DNA from: Ophiura sarsii
Lineage: Eukaryota; Echinodermata; Ophiuroidea; Amphilepidida; Ophiuridae
Reading direction: 5' to 3'
Assembly: GCA_035610835.1 (NCBI GenBank)
Contig: CM069448.1
Coordinates: 7,751,607 to 7,815,606, forward strand
DNA length: 64,000 nt
The notes below the pieces were generated by a model, which made no database searches, was not told the DNA's origin, and was given only the letters and a program-made list of their open reading frames with translations. The number at the start of each line of letters is the position of its first letter. The stretch's first letter is position 1. Positions 11,993-22,664 of this stretch are shown one piece after another. The translations under genes and the position numbers were made by a program.

Positions 11993-14799
11993 TTACTTTA
12001 CCGGCCCAACATATTTCCCACCTATGGGTTTCCTTAATTTGGCCGCCGCCCTTGGTTTGTTTAACCTTGGCGGCTTCTTTAAATGTTTGATACCGGCAGC
12101 TCTCTCCCGCAGCATTCGATTATTCGCTGCGTATCCCGGTGCAAGCGTATACATGGAGAAAGTAAAGGCATTTGTAAGAGGCAGATAAGACTCCGCCACA
12201 TTCTTCCTCATGCTGGACACTTCTTTTTTGTGTCGCTTCCAAATCTCACTGATCGACTCCCACACACTCTCTGCAGAACTAGACTGTGACGCACGTGCTG
12301 AGCTGGATGTTGTGCCGGTGCTGTAACTGCCCCTCAACCTTGACTTAGTTGGAATCTTCGAGCTACTCTTACGCAGAGTTCGCGTAGAAGAAGATTTTCT
12401 TGCACGAATGTCATAGCCTTCTTCAAAGTCGAACGATTTGACCTTTTTCAGGCGAGCCGATTTGGCCTCTCTCATATTCTCAAAGCTATCGGGCATGGTA
12501 CTTTGTGACCCACTGGACCCGAATGAACTTGGAAGAGTCGAATACGTCATCCTGAATGAAGGCGCATGCTCAGTAGGCAATGGAGAAGTGGCTGGTAAGC
12601 TGATGCGGAACTCCGAGAATTTATCAAGAAGAGACGACGACTTTGTGGGACTACTCGCATTGAGTCTATCGATATAGTCTGTCTTTTCGATGTCTTTATC
12701 ATCATTGCAGTTACCAAGTGGAATATCAGTAGGAGCTGTCAGGGATATTGACTCTTTTCTCGCGGCTTCTTGGTGTTTACTGTCACTTTCTTTGGCAACG
12801 TCATTCTGCTGCGGTCTACCAACAGATTTGCGTGTATCTTTTGCCGTCTTCTTCATAATGGCTTTAGCACCTCTCCTTGCTGACCGCGGTTTCGTGGTTT
12901 TCACAGTATCATCAGAAGACATTATACCGTCCGCTTCAGACAACAGGTTTTCTTCTCCGCTCCCCATTATATTGTTTATGGACTTGTTTTTAATCTTCGC
13001 AGAGTCAGGTGTAGATTTTGTACTTGATGATGGGGTGTCTTTATTCGGTTCTCCGCCTCCAATGGAAGGCAGTTTAGGTTTAGGGATGAAGATCTCATCT
13101 TGCGGTTTGCTTGTACTTCCCTTATTACCACTGATGACATCATGACTACCGCGATTTATTCCCATTGAGTTCGTCTGGGCCAAATCAGCTAGCGGAGTTG
13201 CAAGCATATGTTTCTGAAATATACCAGGCTTGGTGTCCGGTTTTCCTGTCACATTTCTCACGGCGAGATTTTTAGCCGGTTTAGGTAGGGTCATGCTGCC
13301 TCGTCTCATGCCTGAACCTGTTCGCCCTTCTGCTGCGACGCTACCTCGCCGTGCTCTCACGGCAGTACTATGTTGAGAAGGACTCGCGTTGTTGTGCTTG
13401 GAATCTGATTCGCCATCAACAATTCCCATGTAGGCAGGTGGTGGACCCTTGCTTTTGCTTGGACGAACGGTATTGGTATCATCAACTCGGGTCAATTCAT
13501 CTGTTTTTGTTGATGAGCTCACCTGCCTCAATTCTTGGTCGACTTGCAGGCTGCTGGAAAGGGCTTTCTTGTTTCCACTTGGTAAATTTGCTTCATTAAC
13601 TTGTGTAGAGCACGATCCAGTTTCACGCCTGTCTTGATTGCCACCATCGTTGCTCGGAATGTCATCATCGCTATCCACAAAGAGGATCCTACTATCAAGA
13701 TTCTTAAGCGCTACATCGTTCTCCAAATCCTCTGCCGTTTCAAATTCGTGATCATCAAACTTTAGATCACTGTGTGTGCCATTTCTGCTGCTCTGTTCGT
13801 TCCTTGCGCTATTGTTTACCATTGTAATGTTTGTTCGAATACCATTCAATCCTGGTTTGTCAGTCTCCGCCATTCTCTCTGCTGAGGACTGTTCAGTGGA
13901 TGCCTCAATTTTAATAGCATCAGCGGCAGCAGATAAATCTTTAAGCCGTTCGTCGTCCTCCATATCCCATGGAGAGAATAGATCTCTTGGCGTTGGTTGA
14001 TCCCTATCTTCCACACCCCCGTCCAAATCTTCATTAGGGTAGAGTATTACATCATCCGTAAAATGACCCGGATGTGGAGATTCTGAATGATTCTCAGTCA
14101 CACACAGGGTATTATCAGTGGCACAATGTTCATCGACATCCGCCACCGTTTGCCGGGTAACCACAACTTCACCCCCTTCAATCGTAATGCTCTCCTCATC
14201 AGAGTAAAAATCCTCGTTGTAACCGGCACCGCCATTTGGGCCGTAGTGCCCTGGGTGATCATGATGGTATGGCGCTGGCGTTCCTGGCGGCCAAGCGGGA
14301 CCAAACTCGAAGGGAGGATAGTATAAACCAGGGCCACCACCTGCCGTTGGACCCCATACAATAGAATGCCCTGAATGCGGTGGGCCACCTGGTTCGAAGG
14401 AGCCATCAGCTTGAAATGATCCATTTGGATAGTAGAACCCATCGGGTCCAACAACTCCTGTATTTGTCATTCTGCTGGCCTGCTGTCTCGCTTTCAACGC
14501 CGCCATTTCGGCAGCGCTCAAGAATGCCGTAACACCGACTTGATCTGCCCCGGTATAGAATCGACCGTCGGGTCCATAGCTGGCATTTATGTACAACTTT
14601 CCATCTGGTCCCATTATCACGGGCTGACGCTGACCTCGGCGTTCTCCATGTTGTTCTATGCGACACGTGGCTTTAAATTGACCATCCGAACCATACTGAC
14701 CGGGATAAAACGCCCCGTCTGGTCCGTATTGACCCATTTCCTCCGGTGATGATTGGCTCTGCGATTCGGGGAAACGGAATTTACCAACTGGTTTATGTT
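11993..14799 (-). CDS. Large terminal coding exon, GPDG-repeat low-complexity protein
   Basis: A 935-codon open frame preceded by a strong acceptor (pyrimidine-rich TTCTTCACCCACAG) and ended by TAA. The Met at 14737 is internal: the frame is open from the acceptor (HKPVGKFRFPES...), and the exon starts in the phase left by exon 15377-14997. Numbering from that Met: residues 1-110 carry repeated GPDG, GSDG and GPDGFYYPNG motifs; 110-170 is rich in G, P, Y and H; 170-350 is acidic (SDEES, DSDDD); 350-770 is S/T/K-rich; and the C-terminal ~140 residues are basic and serine-rich, ending KPIGGKYVGPVK. No catalytic domain, signal peptide or membrane segment is visible, so it is probably disordered and intracellular. 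I do not recognise the family. That it is a real exon is well supported; its function is unknown. Confidence 0.9.
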
Positions 14800-14996
14800 C
14801 TGTGGGTGAAGAAATAAGTTATCATTAATCAGAATGACACAGAATATCATTAGCTGATTGCATTAATTACGCTGGTGTCATCAGGTTCGAAGAAAATCGT
14901 ATTGATCCAAGTTTCAATCTAAACATATATATATTTACACAGTCGTCAAGTTTTATAATAGGAAAATGATCTCCCCCTATTAACGGCATAACTTAC

Positions 14997-15377
14997 TTGT
15001 CATATTATACATGGAATCAGTATGTGAAGTTCCATCAATATCATCTCTATTAACATGTCTTGATTCGAACCCTTGTCCATCATGATGATCACCATGCTGC
15101 TCAATCCGTTGGTGGTGAGTCGCCGTCATGAAACCAGTACGTCCCGTGTTCTCAGTTAGGCCGTTTTGATGATGGGCGATAGGTTGCAATTTTGGAACAC
15201 CGTGTGGCATTGAACGATCTTGTTTGCTCTTGAACAGAGTGGCGATGGCTTGCTTTTCATCATCAGTGGAGTGTTGCATGGTGTGCTGGATCAAATGACG
15301 ATTGCGGCCGTGGGAATTTTGGCTGCCATTGGTATCATCAACGGTAGGTCTATCACTAGCATTGAGTCGTGTAAAGT
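14997..15377 (-). CDS. Internal coding exon of the GPDG-repeat gene
   Basis: 127 codons between an acceptor (TTATGCCCAG) and a consensus donor (ACAA|GTAAGT). Both boundaries are phase 1. Joining across the 197-bp intron completes an AAA codon, so the frame runs ...YNMT-K-HKPVG into the terminal exon. The protein is hydrophilic and rich in H, Q, D and N, with no recognisable domain. The motif RIEQHGD near its end resembles RIEQHGE in the next exon, hinting at an internal duplication. The open frame extends past both splice sites, but phase agreement favours these boundaries. Confidence 0.85.
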
Positions 15378-15601
15378 CTGGGCATAAATATTATATTATT
15401 ATTAGATTATAATTGTGTAATTAGGTATTGTGAGCAAGGTAAACCATGTCACCTGTGATGTCATGGTATAACACTAACAGACAAGGAATCAATAGACTGT
15501 GCAGTGCATGCAATGGACGCCTCTCCTTCTACTCATACTAGTGTGGTGAATGATAACATAATGATGGCGTTAAAAGTTGTCTAGCAACTCTGATATGACC
15601 T

Positions 15602-15873
15602 GGGCCCTATTGCATAAAATATAAGATTCATCTTAATTAAGTAGAGTTAGTCTTCTTAAGTTTTCAACTCTTCTTATATAGGAAGATTATTTAAAAATGT
15701 GTGTGACTTGTTCTTCATGATATAGACCTTAGGTCAAACTTGGCCGTTCATCATGAAGCTCATTTAGGAAGAATTCTTTCTTAAATATTCTTATTAACCA
15801 GGCTTAAGAAGAGTTAAGAATGACTCTTCCTAAGTTCACTTAAGATTAAGATTAACTTTTATGCAATAGGGCT
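15602..15873. mobile_element. MITE in intron (GCATAA-type ends)
   Basis: Ends GGGCCCTATTGCATAAAA and TTTTATGCAATAGGGCTC are inverted copies, and AAGAAGA/TCTTCTT words are arranged symmetrically inside. It is a better copy of the element at 1220-1440. It lies in the intron between the exons at 15377 and 16967. Confidence 0.75.
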
Positions 15874-15974
15874 CTATCTGGTCTATAGCTTGCATTTGGC
15901 CTCGGCCGCTCTTTGTATGAATCATACAACCATCATCACATGGACGCTTTGAACAACCAACAGATATTGTTTAA

Positions 15975-16346
15975 AGGCATATTATGTGATCTTTTCCAGA
16001 GAGCGCCCTCTATTCATGATATTTTTTAAAAAGTAGATTTTCTTGCAGATTTACATTTCCGATCATAAATCATACATACATTCCAAGTTACAGAGCGATA
16101 CGATTCCTAATTACCTCAAAATCATGGTTTTAGAGTGAATTTAGAGTGAAAAATATAAACTGTCGGGATTCCGACAGTTTATTTTCACTGTAAAACCATG
16201 ATTTTGTAGTAATTAAGAATCGTATCGCCCTGTAACTTGGAATGTATGCATGATTTATGATCAGAAATGTAAATCTGCAAGAAAATCTGCTTTCTATTTT
16301 TTTTCGATGTTGAGGGCGTTCCCTGGAAAGATCACATAATATACCT
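15975..16346. mobile_element. Compact TTAA MITE, family A, complete
   Basis: Flanked by TTAA on both sides (15971-15974 and 16347-16350). Ends are AGGCATATTATGTGATC and the inverted GATCACATAATATACCT. The arms meet at a central palindrome around GTCGGGATTCCGAC. It is the short version of the 4.1-kb element at 375-4513 and probably moves by the same transposase. Intronic. Confidence 0.9.
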
Positions 16347-16605
16347 TTAAAGCAATGAAACCATGTGTTATCTTAATCTTCTCTTTACCATGTTTACCAG
16401 CTGACTACCCAAATATTATAAAATATAAATTATTTTAAACGATCTCTACAGATCAGTGACCGCACTACTGTGCATTAGACTTATTGTAGTCTGTAGTAGA
16501 CAAGGGGCAGTCGCTACGTTATTTCCATTGGTCAAGGGGCAGTCCTTTGGCGGTTCTTTTAGAACCAAATTTATATATAGTAGGCCAGTGGCAACCTACG
16601 TGTAG

Positions 16606-16621
16606 AGCTCTTTTCAGAGCT
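16606..16621 (+). promoter_or_regulatory. Histone-type 3' stem-loop, first copy
   Basis: AGCTCT-TTTC-AGAGCT forms a perfect 6-bp stem with a 4-base loop, followed by ACCA. Shape and loop match the histone mRNA 3' stem-loop recognised by SLBP. There is no histone frame upstream. Confidence 0.5.
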
Positions 16622-16659
16622 ACCATCTATGTTTAGTGGAACCGGCAATCCATCTGAAC

Positions 16660-16675
16660 GGCTCTTTTCAGAGCC
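16660..16675 (+). promoter_or_regulatory. Histone-type 3' stem-loop, second copy (consensus match)
   Basis: GGCTCT-TTTC-AGAGCC, preceded by AAC and followed by ACCA, is the metazoan histone 3' stem-loop consensus. ATTCTTTCACAAG follows where a downstream element would be. No histone gene lies nearby on either strand, so it is either a relic or a mimic carried by a retroelement. Confidence 0.6.
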
Positions 16676-16800
16676 ACCAATTCTTTCACAAGTAGGAAAG
16701 GGCACCTACTCTCAAATCATCGGGCAAGGGGCAGCCCAAATGATGATAACAAGAGAAGTGGCAATATCTATGTTTTGTTTAATATTATAATAATTTGGTC

Positions 16801-16830
16801 CTGAAGAAGTCAGAGCTAATCCTGACGAAA
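16801..16830 (+). ncRNA. Hammerhead-like core motif (tentative)
   Basis: CTGAAGA, then a 5-bp stem GTCAG/CTGAC closing an 8-base loop, then GAAA. This resembles the CUGANGA - stem II - GAAA core of hammerhead ribozymes, but one extra A sits before stem II. Stems I and III could not be drawn convincingly. Confidence 0.25.
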
Positions 16831-16966
16831 GCTTGACAGATTAAAACTTGTCCGACGGCGAACCCGTTAAACTTTTAACTTATTTAAATTATTGTACCCC
16901 AGTTTTTCCCCTTGTCGATCGCTTTATACAGCAGTAGTGATCTATAGCCATTCCTGACATTAATAC

Positions 16967-17348
16967 CTTCAGCATCGGATCCTTCTCCAACATTCACATC
17001 ATCTACGCTGCCGATGGTATTGGCTCGTCTCCCCGTCAAAGTCACGTCCATCACCGAATCAAAAACGTCCGTCTCATCATCACAACCACCGATCGGGATG
17101 CTAGCCTTGCTAATCATCACCGCCTGAAGTACTTGCCGCTTGTCCTCCGGTGTAAGAGTTTCGAATTCTTGCATGATCTCGTGGCTCCGATTTGTGATGT
17201 CGAACGCCGGACCTGCGGTCGGGATCTCTGGTTCGTCGCAGTCTTCGAGCATGGTACCGTTTTCAGTCCAATGTCTCATACAACGTGGGCAGTGGAATAC
17301 TGGTCGAACAGTTTTACCAGGAACAAAATCTTGTTGTCTGTTGCTGAC
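16967..17348 (-). CDS. Internal coding exon with CxxC motif, GPDG-repeat gene
   Basis: 382 bases, phase 0 at the acceptor (CATTCAAAG|GTC) and phase 1 at the donor (GAAG|GTATTA); the latter fits the phase-1 start of the exon at 15377. The frame begins VSNRQQDFVPGKTVRPVF, followed by HCPRCMRHW, a single CxxC pair that could be half of a zinc-binding site. Then comes an acidic stretch (DCDEPEIP, DDETDVFDSV) and VGEGSDAE before the donor. A second possible donor (TGGG|GTACAA) further along keeps the same phase. Splice signals are weaker here than at the two downstream exons. Membership in the same gene rests on strand, order and phase. Confidence 0.6.
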
Positions 17349-17491
17349 CTTTGAATGAGGTGTTTCAAAGTTCAAATGATAGTGTTAAGAGGACTTACAA
17401 ATAGTGCACCTTCAAGAATGTCATCTAAACAGTAATTTTTGAAACTCATCTCTCACTGTACCTATACATGATACATGGCTAGCTATATCGG

Positions 17492-17519
17492 TTAAGGGGA
17501 TCCCCGTTTCCCATCTTTA
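17492..17519. repeat. Left 28-bp direct repeat flanking a TTAA element
   Basis: TTAAGGGGATCCCC then GTTTCCCATCTTTA. The same 28 bases recur immediately after the element at 18040-18067. It contains the TTAA target at its start. Confidence 0.75.
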
Positions 17520-17520
17520 A

Positions 17521-18039
17521 GGTTGCACACCACCAAATACATCTCCCATAGGGTTACACGTGAAATGCACACTTTTAAAATGGATATTTCTCGACGTTAT
17601 AAGAAACTGGTAACTTGAAATTTGGTTTCAACTTGAAGATGAAAGCCATGACTACTAGTACTAACTCAACAACTCATATATGGGGGGTAACTAGCATAAT
17701 TTTGAGCTAGAGCCTTTTCAAAAAGTACGAGTTGAGTTTTCCTGGTCACACGCAATTGTTGATTAAGATTATTGCGTCAGATACCGGAAATGACCTGATC
17801 ACAAATGTCTCTGTTAAAATATTAAAAAATCATCATTGCATCAATTTGTTTTGGACCTGAAGAACGCTGATGTGTTTGTCAAAATTCACACTATATTAAT
17901 TTCGCCATAACATGTAGTAAATACCCTAATTTTAAACTGTAATTTACAATAGGTCTCCCGTTTCGGCATAGAAACGGGCCGGTTTTGGACTTTTGCCTCA
18001 AAGGGGGTAGGGCCAGACGTTATTTAGTGGTGTGAAACC
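17521..18039. mobile_element. 519-bp TTAA-flanked inverted-repeat element (family D)
   Basis: Left end TTAA|GGTTGCACACCACCAAATA, right end TATTTAGTGGTGTGAAACC|TTAA. The ends are imperfect inverted copies. TTAA on both sides suggests piggyBac-type insertion. There is no coding capacity. It lies in the ~4-kb intron upstream of the CxxC exon. Confidence 0.7.
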
Positions 18040-18067
18040 TTAAGGGGATCCCCGTTTCCCATCTTTA
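18040..18067. repeat. Right 28-bp direct repeat flanking a TTAA element
   Basis: Same 28 bases as at 17492-17519, diverging after CATCTTTA. It is much longer than a 4-bp piggyBac duplication, so another process made it. Confidence 0.75.
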
Positions 18068-20639
18068 CAAGTAACGGCAGAGCATATTCCATGAAACGCC
18101 ACTGCATTATAGTCGCCATCAGAGAAGTTCAGCATTTTCCCTATGCGCGCGAGATAAAAAAAAGAGCGTGTGAGCGACATCAATTTATACATCTGTGGTG
18201 AGCGGTAACATTCTTGATGCCGTGGATACAATCTGGTCAATCGGATGCGTGCGTCGGTCAGCTCAAAAACGCGTTATATATACTACTCAACAATTGGCAA
18301 CAGCACTTCCGTTTTTACGCTTAGAACGCGGTCGTAACTGAAAAAAGTGCTGAAGTTTTTTGAAACCGACTATAGAATCACGCTCGCGATTACGATTATA
18401 ATGTATGATCACTGGAATATGATCTGGCGTCACTTACACATAGGAAGATGGACCATATTGCAAGCAGAGCAGAGGTTTTCACATGCCGTACCACGCCATC
18501 ACATACATGCTCTGTTCAGATACTCAATTGCTACTCACGCATAGGGCCTACATCTCATGACGATACACTTCATATCACTGTACAGAGGTTGATTGAACTG
18601 AGATAAAGTAACATGCTTACCTCTATTCTCACTCCCATAGATTGACAGAGTAACAATTTTCTCAGCGACTCTTCTATTGTGACAATGGTATCGGCAGTGA
18701 TATCTAACATGTGCAATACATGCGTCGGTAGTTTATGACGAGATTTCTGTGTGGGAGAATTATAAAAAGGACATTAATGAAAGTTGAAATGATACGTGAC
18801 GTGATCTGCATCAAATCTGCGTAGAATGTGAGGTTTTCATATAATTGGCCCTGTCGCCATTTCTAGAACAAGTGCAATTGGGGGGCCAGTAACGTAACCA
18901 TACGTTGATCGTCACATTATTCAAATATAATCAAATACGAGTGATGTGTCGGACAGTAGTGGTGTGACGCTAATTTACCTTGATAATCATAATTAGAGAT
19001 ATTTCAATGGTTATTTATTTAGGCCGCGATTACTTGAATTGGCAACACTGTCCTGCCGTCTTCGAATCTAAATTTCGAATACGTGGACGCCGGTAGTTCG
19101 AGCCAGGGAGCTTATATAATGGGAGAGGTCACTCCTCCGACAAAATGTCGCCTACTAAAACCAAATTCATGGGTGAAGGATTTGTAGGGGGCGCACTATC
19201 ATGGTCGTGGCGAACCTGACGACCTATGACGTGGTTGATTTTATCGGCTCAAAACATGATTTGTGGCACAAAAATAGTACATCAATGGTAAAAAAAAGCT
19301 GATTGTGATTTAGAGTAGAACTGATTTGCTTTGATGATGGCAGAATTTAGTTCTTATATGACACGAAACATTCAGAATTTGTTATTTGAAATTAATTTAC
19401 GTAGAACAAAATACGAATTTTAAATTGTGGATGGCTTCGTCTGGCAGTGACAGAAGAGGGGCGCGGCGTTATTTGCATTTCATGAATATTGTAATCATAT
19501 CAGTCGGGAATGACGCGTGACGCCGGATCGCGACGATCACGTCACAGTCGTGTGAGATCATGAATAGTCATAACTGAATATTCATTCACAACGAATGATT
19601 GGCAGTTTACGCTGTAACTTCCGGGTGAAGGATTGATAGAGTGCGCTATACTGAACCAGTGGCACCGGCCTGACTGAACCAAATCTAAACAATAGGCAGA
19701 TAAGAAAGACATACACCTGTTCGAGCTGACTCGCCGCCTCAGGAGGTTATCAATACTAATTTAGGCAATGTTTTAATTTACACAACAGGTGACGCTTCTG
19801 ATTTTACGCAGAAGCTCAGATTGGTACGATTCACTTTAGTTAAATGATTAGTCAATTAGATGCTGGGGGATGTTTGCAATATGAGTAAGTTGAACGTTTA
19901 GTAACTAAATACAAATGCATAATTAATGATAAAACTTAATAGCTAGTCTGTTGTAATTGTTCTTGTGTGTTTGACCCCTCCTCCATGCGAGTAATTCCCA
20001 TAAGGCAAGTCATAAAGGATAAAAGGATGGTTGGTGCCCGGTTGGTGATCAAGAAAAACATGTGCGCCTCTTTAGTGGCAGCCACATTTATACCTCAGTT
20101 CTTCTTGATTCAGTCGGTGCTCTCCTCGGTGGTAGTTTAAGGTCTTGGTGGCCTTCGATTGTAAGCAACAGGTCTGTTACACACGGGACATCGTCATCCT
20201 GTTGTAGAAGGTCTGGCAGATACCCGGCAAACAGCTAGAATCAAGTGAATTTATAATGGTGTTAGATTGGAAGACAAAAGACTGGGTCCCCCACGTCCCT
20301 CGAATTGGCCGCCATCTTTAAAAATGGCGGACCGAATCGAACACTCTCGTAGGGACCGTGTGGAAATGGTGAGCAAGTGTATAGACGGTAAGGATTCCGT
20401 CTAAAAATTCATGAGGCTTAGGTCATGAGCAAACATGTGAGACACGGTAAAAATAAGTCAAATTCACAAACAGTCTTATTTCTGATTATGTATACATCTT
20501 GATTTAAATTCATGAAAAGAAAGAGTTAAACTACATTTTAAGGTATTTAATTATCTATTACTCTATTGATTTGTAAACAAAACCAAAACTTTAAATGTCC
20601 ATAACTTAATGATTTGTATTTGATGTTTTGACCATGTTG
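18068..20639. other. Intronic sequence, no feature recognised
   Basis: Would be intron of the minus-strand gene. It contains CpG-bearing words and an ATTTGCAT octamer at about 19470 near GACGCGTGACG, but there is no convincing exon or promoter. A 66-codon minus frame at 18040-18240 overlaps the 28-bp repeat and has no matched splice sites. Confidence 0.4.
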
Positions 20640-21490
20640 ACAGGGCTTAAGCCTTACTCTTAACTTACCGTTGGTTTCTTGAACCTCGGATGTATAGGTG
20701 TCATGGCGCCTCCAGAGGAGAAGGAGTCAGGTTGACAGAGCTTTAGCCTAACCGTTGCTTTCTTGGACCTCGGGAGTCGGTTTCTTGGCGCTCCCAGAGG
20801 AGAAGGTGTCACGCTTGACAGGGCTTAAGCTTTACAGTTGGTTTATTGGACCTCGGGGGAGTAGGTCTCTTGCCGCTCCCAGAGGTGAAGGTGTCACTCT
20901 TGACAAGGCTTTAGCCTTACCATTTATAGTTTCTTGGACCTCGGGAGAAGGTTTCTTGGCGCTCTCATAGGAAAAGGTGTAACGCTTGACAGGGCTTTAG
21001 CCTTACCGTTGGTTTCTTTGACCTCGAGAGTGGCTCTTTGCGCTCCCAGAGGAGAAGGTGTCACACGCTTGAAAGGGCTTTAGCCTTACCGTTGGTTTCT
21101 TGGACCTTGGGAGTAGGTCTCTTGGCGCTCCCAGAGGAGAAGGTGTCACACTTAACAGGGTTTTAGCCTTACCGTTAGTTTCTTAGACCTCGGGAGAAGG
21201 TTTCTTATTTAGCGCTCCCAGAGGAGAACGTTTCACGCTGGACAGGGCTTTAGCCTTACCGTTGGCTTCTTGGACCTCGGGAGTAGGTCTCTTGGCGCTC
21301 CCAGAGGAAAAGGTGTAAACGCTTGACAGGGCTTTAGCCTTACCGTTAATTTCTTGGTCCTCTGGAGTAGCCTCTCTCGGCGCTCCCAGAGGAGAAGGTG
21401 TCACGCTTGACAGGGCTTTAGCCTTACCGTTGGTTTCTTGGACCTCGGGAGTAGATCTCTTGGCGCTCCCAGAGGAGAAGGTGTCACACT
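20640..21490 (-). repeat. 84-bp minisatellite (28-codon unit) carrying a splice donor
   Basis: About ten copies; spacing of the ACCGTT landmark is 83-87 bp, mostly 84. Read on the minus strand, intact units translate as VTPSPLGAPREATPE then VQEINGKAKALSS. Each unit also carries CCAACGGTAAGG, a good splice donor; the copy nearest 20669 has the consensus GTAAGT. Units of 83, 85 and 87 bp break the frame, so the whole array cannot be one exon as sequenced. Confidence 0.85.
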
Positions 21491-21826
21491 TCTGCTGCGA
21501 ATGTACGCAGCATCTGTGGGCGAAGTTAATAAAGTTGACTCGACCAACCGCAACGGCCGATTTATAGCAGACTCGTCAACGTTTGTTTCTATTGCTGGTA
21601 GATATATCGGCTTCTCGGCACTATCACTCTCCGAGGCATAGTGATAATGGGATGTCCGCTCTGGAAATGGTCCCGGGAATGGTGTGGGAGGTATGGGCAA
21701 ATCGCGTGGTGGTGGAGAGTCTTCTGCTGTCCCGCTTTGCAAACCACTGCTTCCGCTGACCATGCCGATTGTCTGAGATTCTTGTGGTTTCCGTATTGCG
21801 GCCAACGTAGGTCCTGTCGCAAGGCC
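21428..21826 (-). CDS. Proline/serine-rich coding exon upstream in the GPDG-repeat gene
   Basis: Open frame on the minus strand from a candidate acceptor (AACTTTATAG|GGC at 21826; CGACAG|GA at 21813 is the alternative) to a donor ACG|GTAAGG in the first 84-bp unit. The product begins GLATGPTLAAIRKPQES, followed by PPPRDLPIPPTPFPGPFP, an acidic/tyrosine patch (SHYHYASESDSAEKP) and ends SPLGAPRDLLPRSKKPT. The donor is phase 0, matching the phase-0 exon at 17348. Beyond the donor the frame stops at 21401, so splicing is needed. No domain is recognised. Earlier exons must lie above 21826 but were not found. Confidence 0.55.
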
Positions 21827-22054
21827 CTATAAAGTTAAACAATTCAATTCGTATTAGGCCTAGTATTATAAAGGTCTTACTTATCATACAATACCGCCTA
21901 TGTTTGGTCTTAATCATTGTTAATCGTAACATCATAGAGGTGAATTTACGGAAAAGACCCGGACTCTGTTGCGCAGCCGGCTTTTTAAAACGAGGGGGGA
22001 ACAACATGCAGATGCAGTTGTACCGACGAAAGGCAGGAGGGGTTATAAGGGCGG

Positions 22055-22239
22055 CAGTGGCGTAGCTCGGGGGGGGGGGGGCAGTTGCCCCAGTCTTCGG
22101 AAATAGGACTTATATGCGGTTTAAACATATAAAAATTGCCATTTGCGTCTTGTTTTTAAAATTAAATTTGACCTCCCCCCCCCCCCCCCACACTTACGTG
22201 AAATTCACGAGAGAAAAAAAAATCCTAGCTACGCCACTG
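22055..22239. mobile_element. Small hAT-like MITE (CAGTGGCGTAGC ends)
   Basis: 13-bp perfect inverted ends CAGTGGCGTAGCT and AGCTACGCCACTG enclose 185 bp with poly-G and poly-C runs. Such termini are widespread in animal hAT MITEs. No 8-bp duplication is visible, so it is probably old or rearranged. Confidence 0.7.
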
Positions 22240-22664
22240 AGAAAATGACAGCAAACGCTGTTTTAATGCTATCAAACTTCACATTTATTTTACACTTCCG
22301 GATTTGTTAAGATATTTATTTTCGTTGCCCAAATCACCGTACGATGTTGCATGGTTGTTATCAAGAGGTGGTTTCATCCCTCTAGTCCCACGGTGTGTGA
22401 GTATGGGACATGACCCGAGAAGATTTTGAATTATATAGATGCTCTCTATATAATGGGCAAGGCTACAACAACAAAATGGTGCCAATAGATTTGAAAAAAG
22501 TTGGAAAAGAAAAAGTTTTAAATTTTAGTTTGTTTGCGATTGTTTTGATGTGTCACTGATGTCATTAGTAAACCTGAATCACAACAAAATGAATAAAAAT
22601 TCCATTAAATGGAATAGGGGCGGTCTAAAAGAAATAGGCATGTTTTGTTAACATTAGCTATGCC

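Larger units (their letters stand above)
16440..16870 (+). mobile_element. Possible Penelope-like retroelement fragment with hairpins
   Basis: Contains three short hairpins (16552, 16606, 16660), repeated AGGGGCAGTC words and a distal segment CTGAAGAAGTCAG...CTGACGAAAGCTTG. A CTGAAGA - stem - GAAA arrangement near the end is typical of Penelope-like elements, which often carry hammerhead motifs. No reverse-transcriptase or GIY-YIG frame is present, so this would be only a terminal piece. The assignment is inference from motif style. Confidence 0.35.

Noticed and set aside
16440..16870. Histone gene 3' end
   Set aside because: No histone frame upstream on the plus strand, and three tandem hairpins are not a histone gene layout.
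18040..18240. 66-codon minus-strand ORF between the CxxC exon and the proline-rich exon
   Set aside because: Overlaps the 28-bp direct repeat; no matched splice sites, and a phase-consistent join exists without it.
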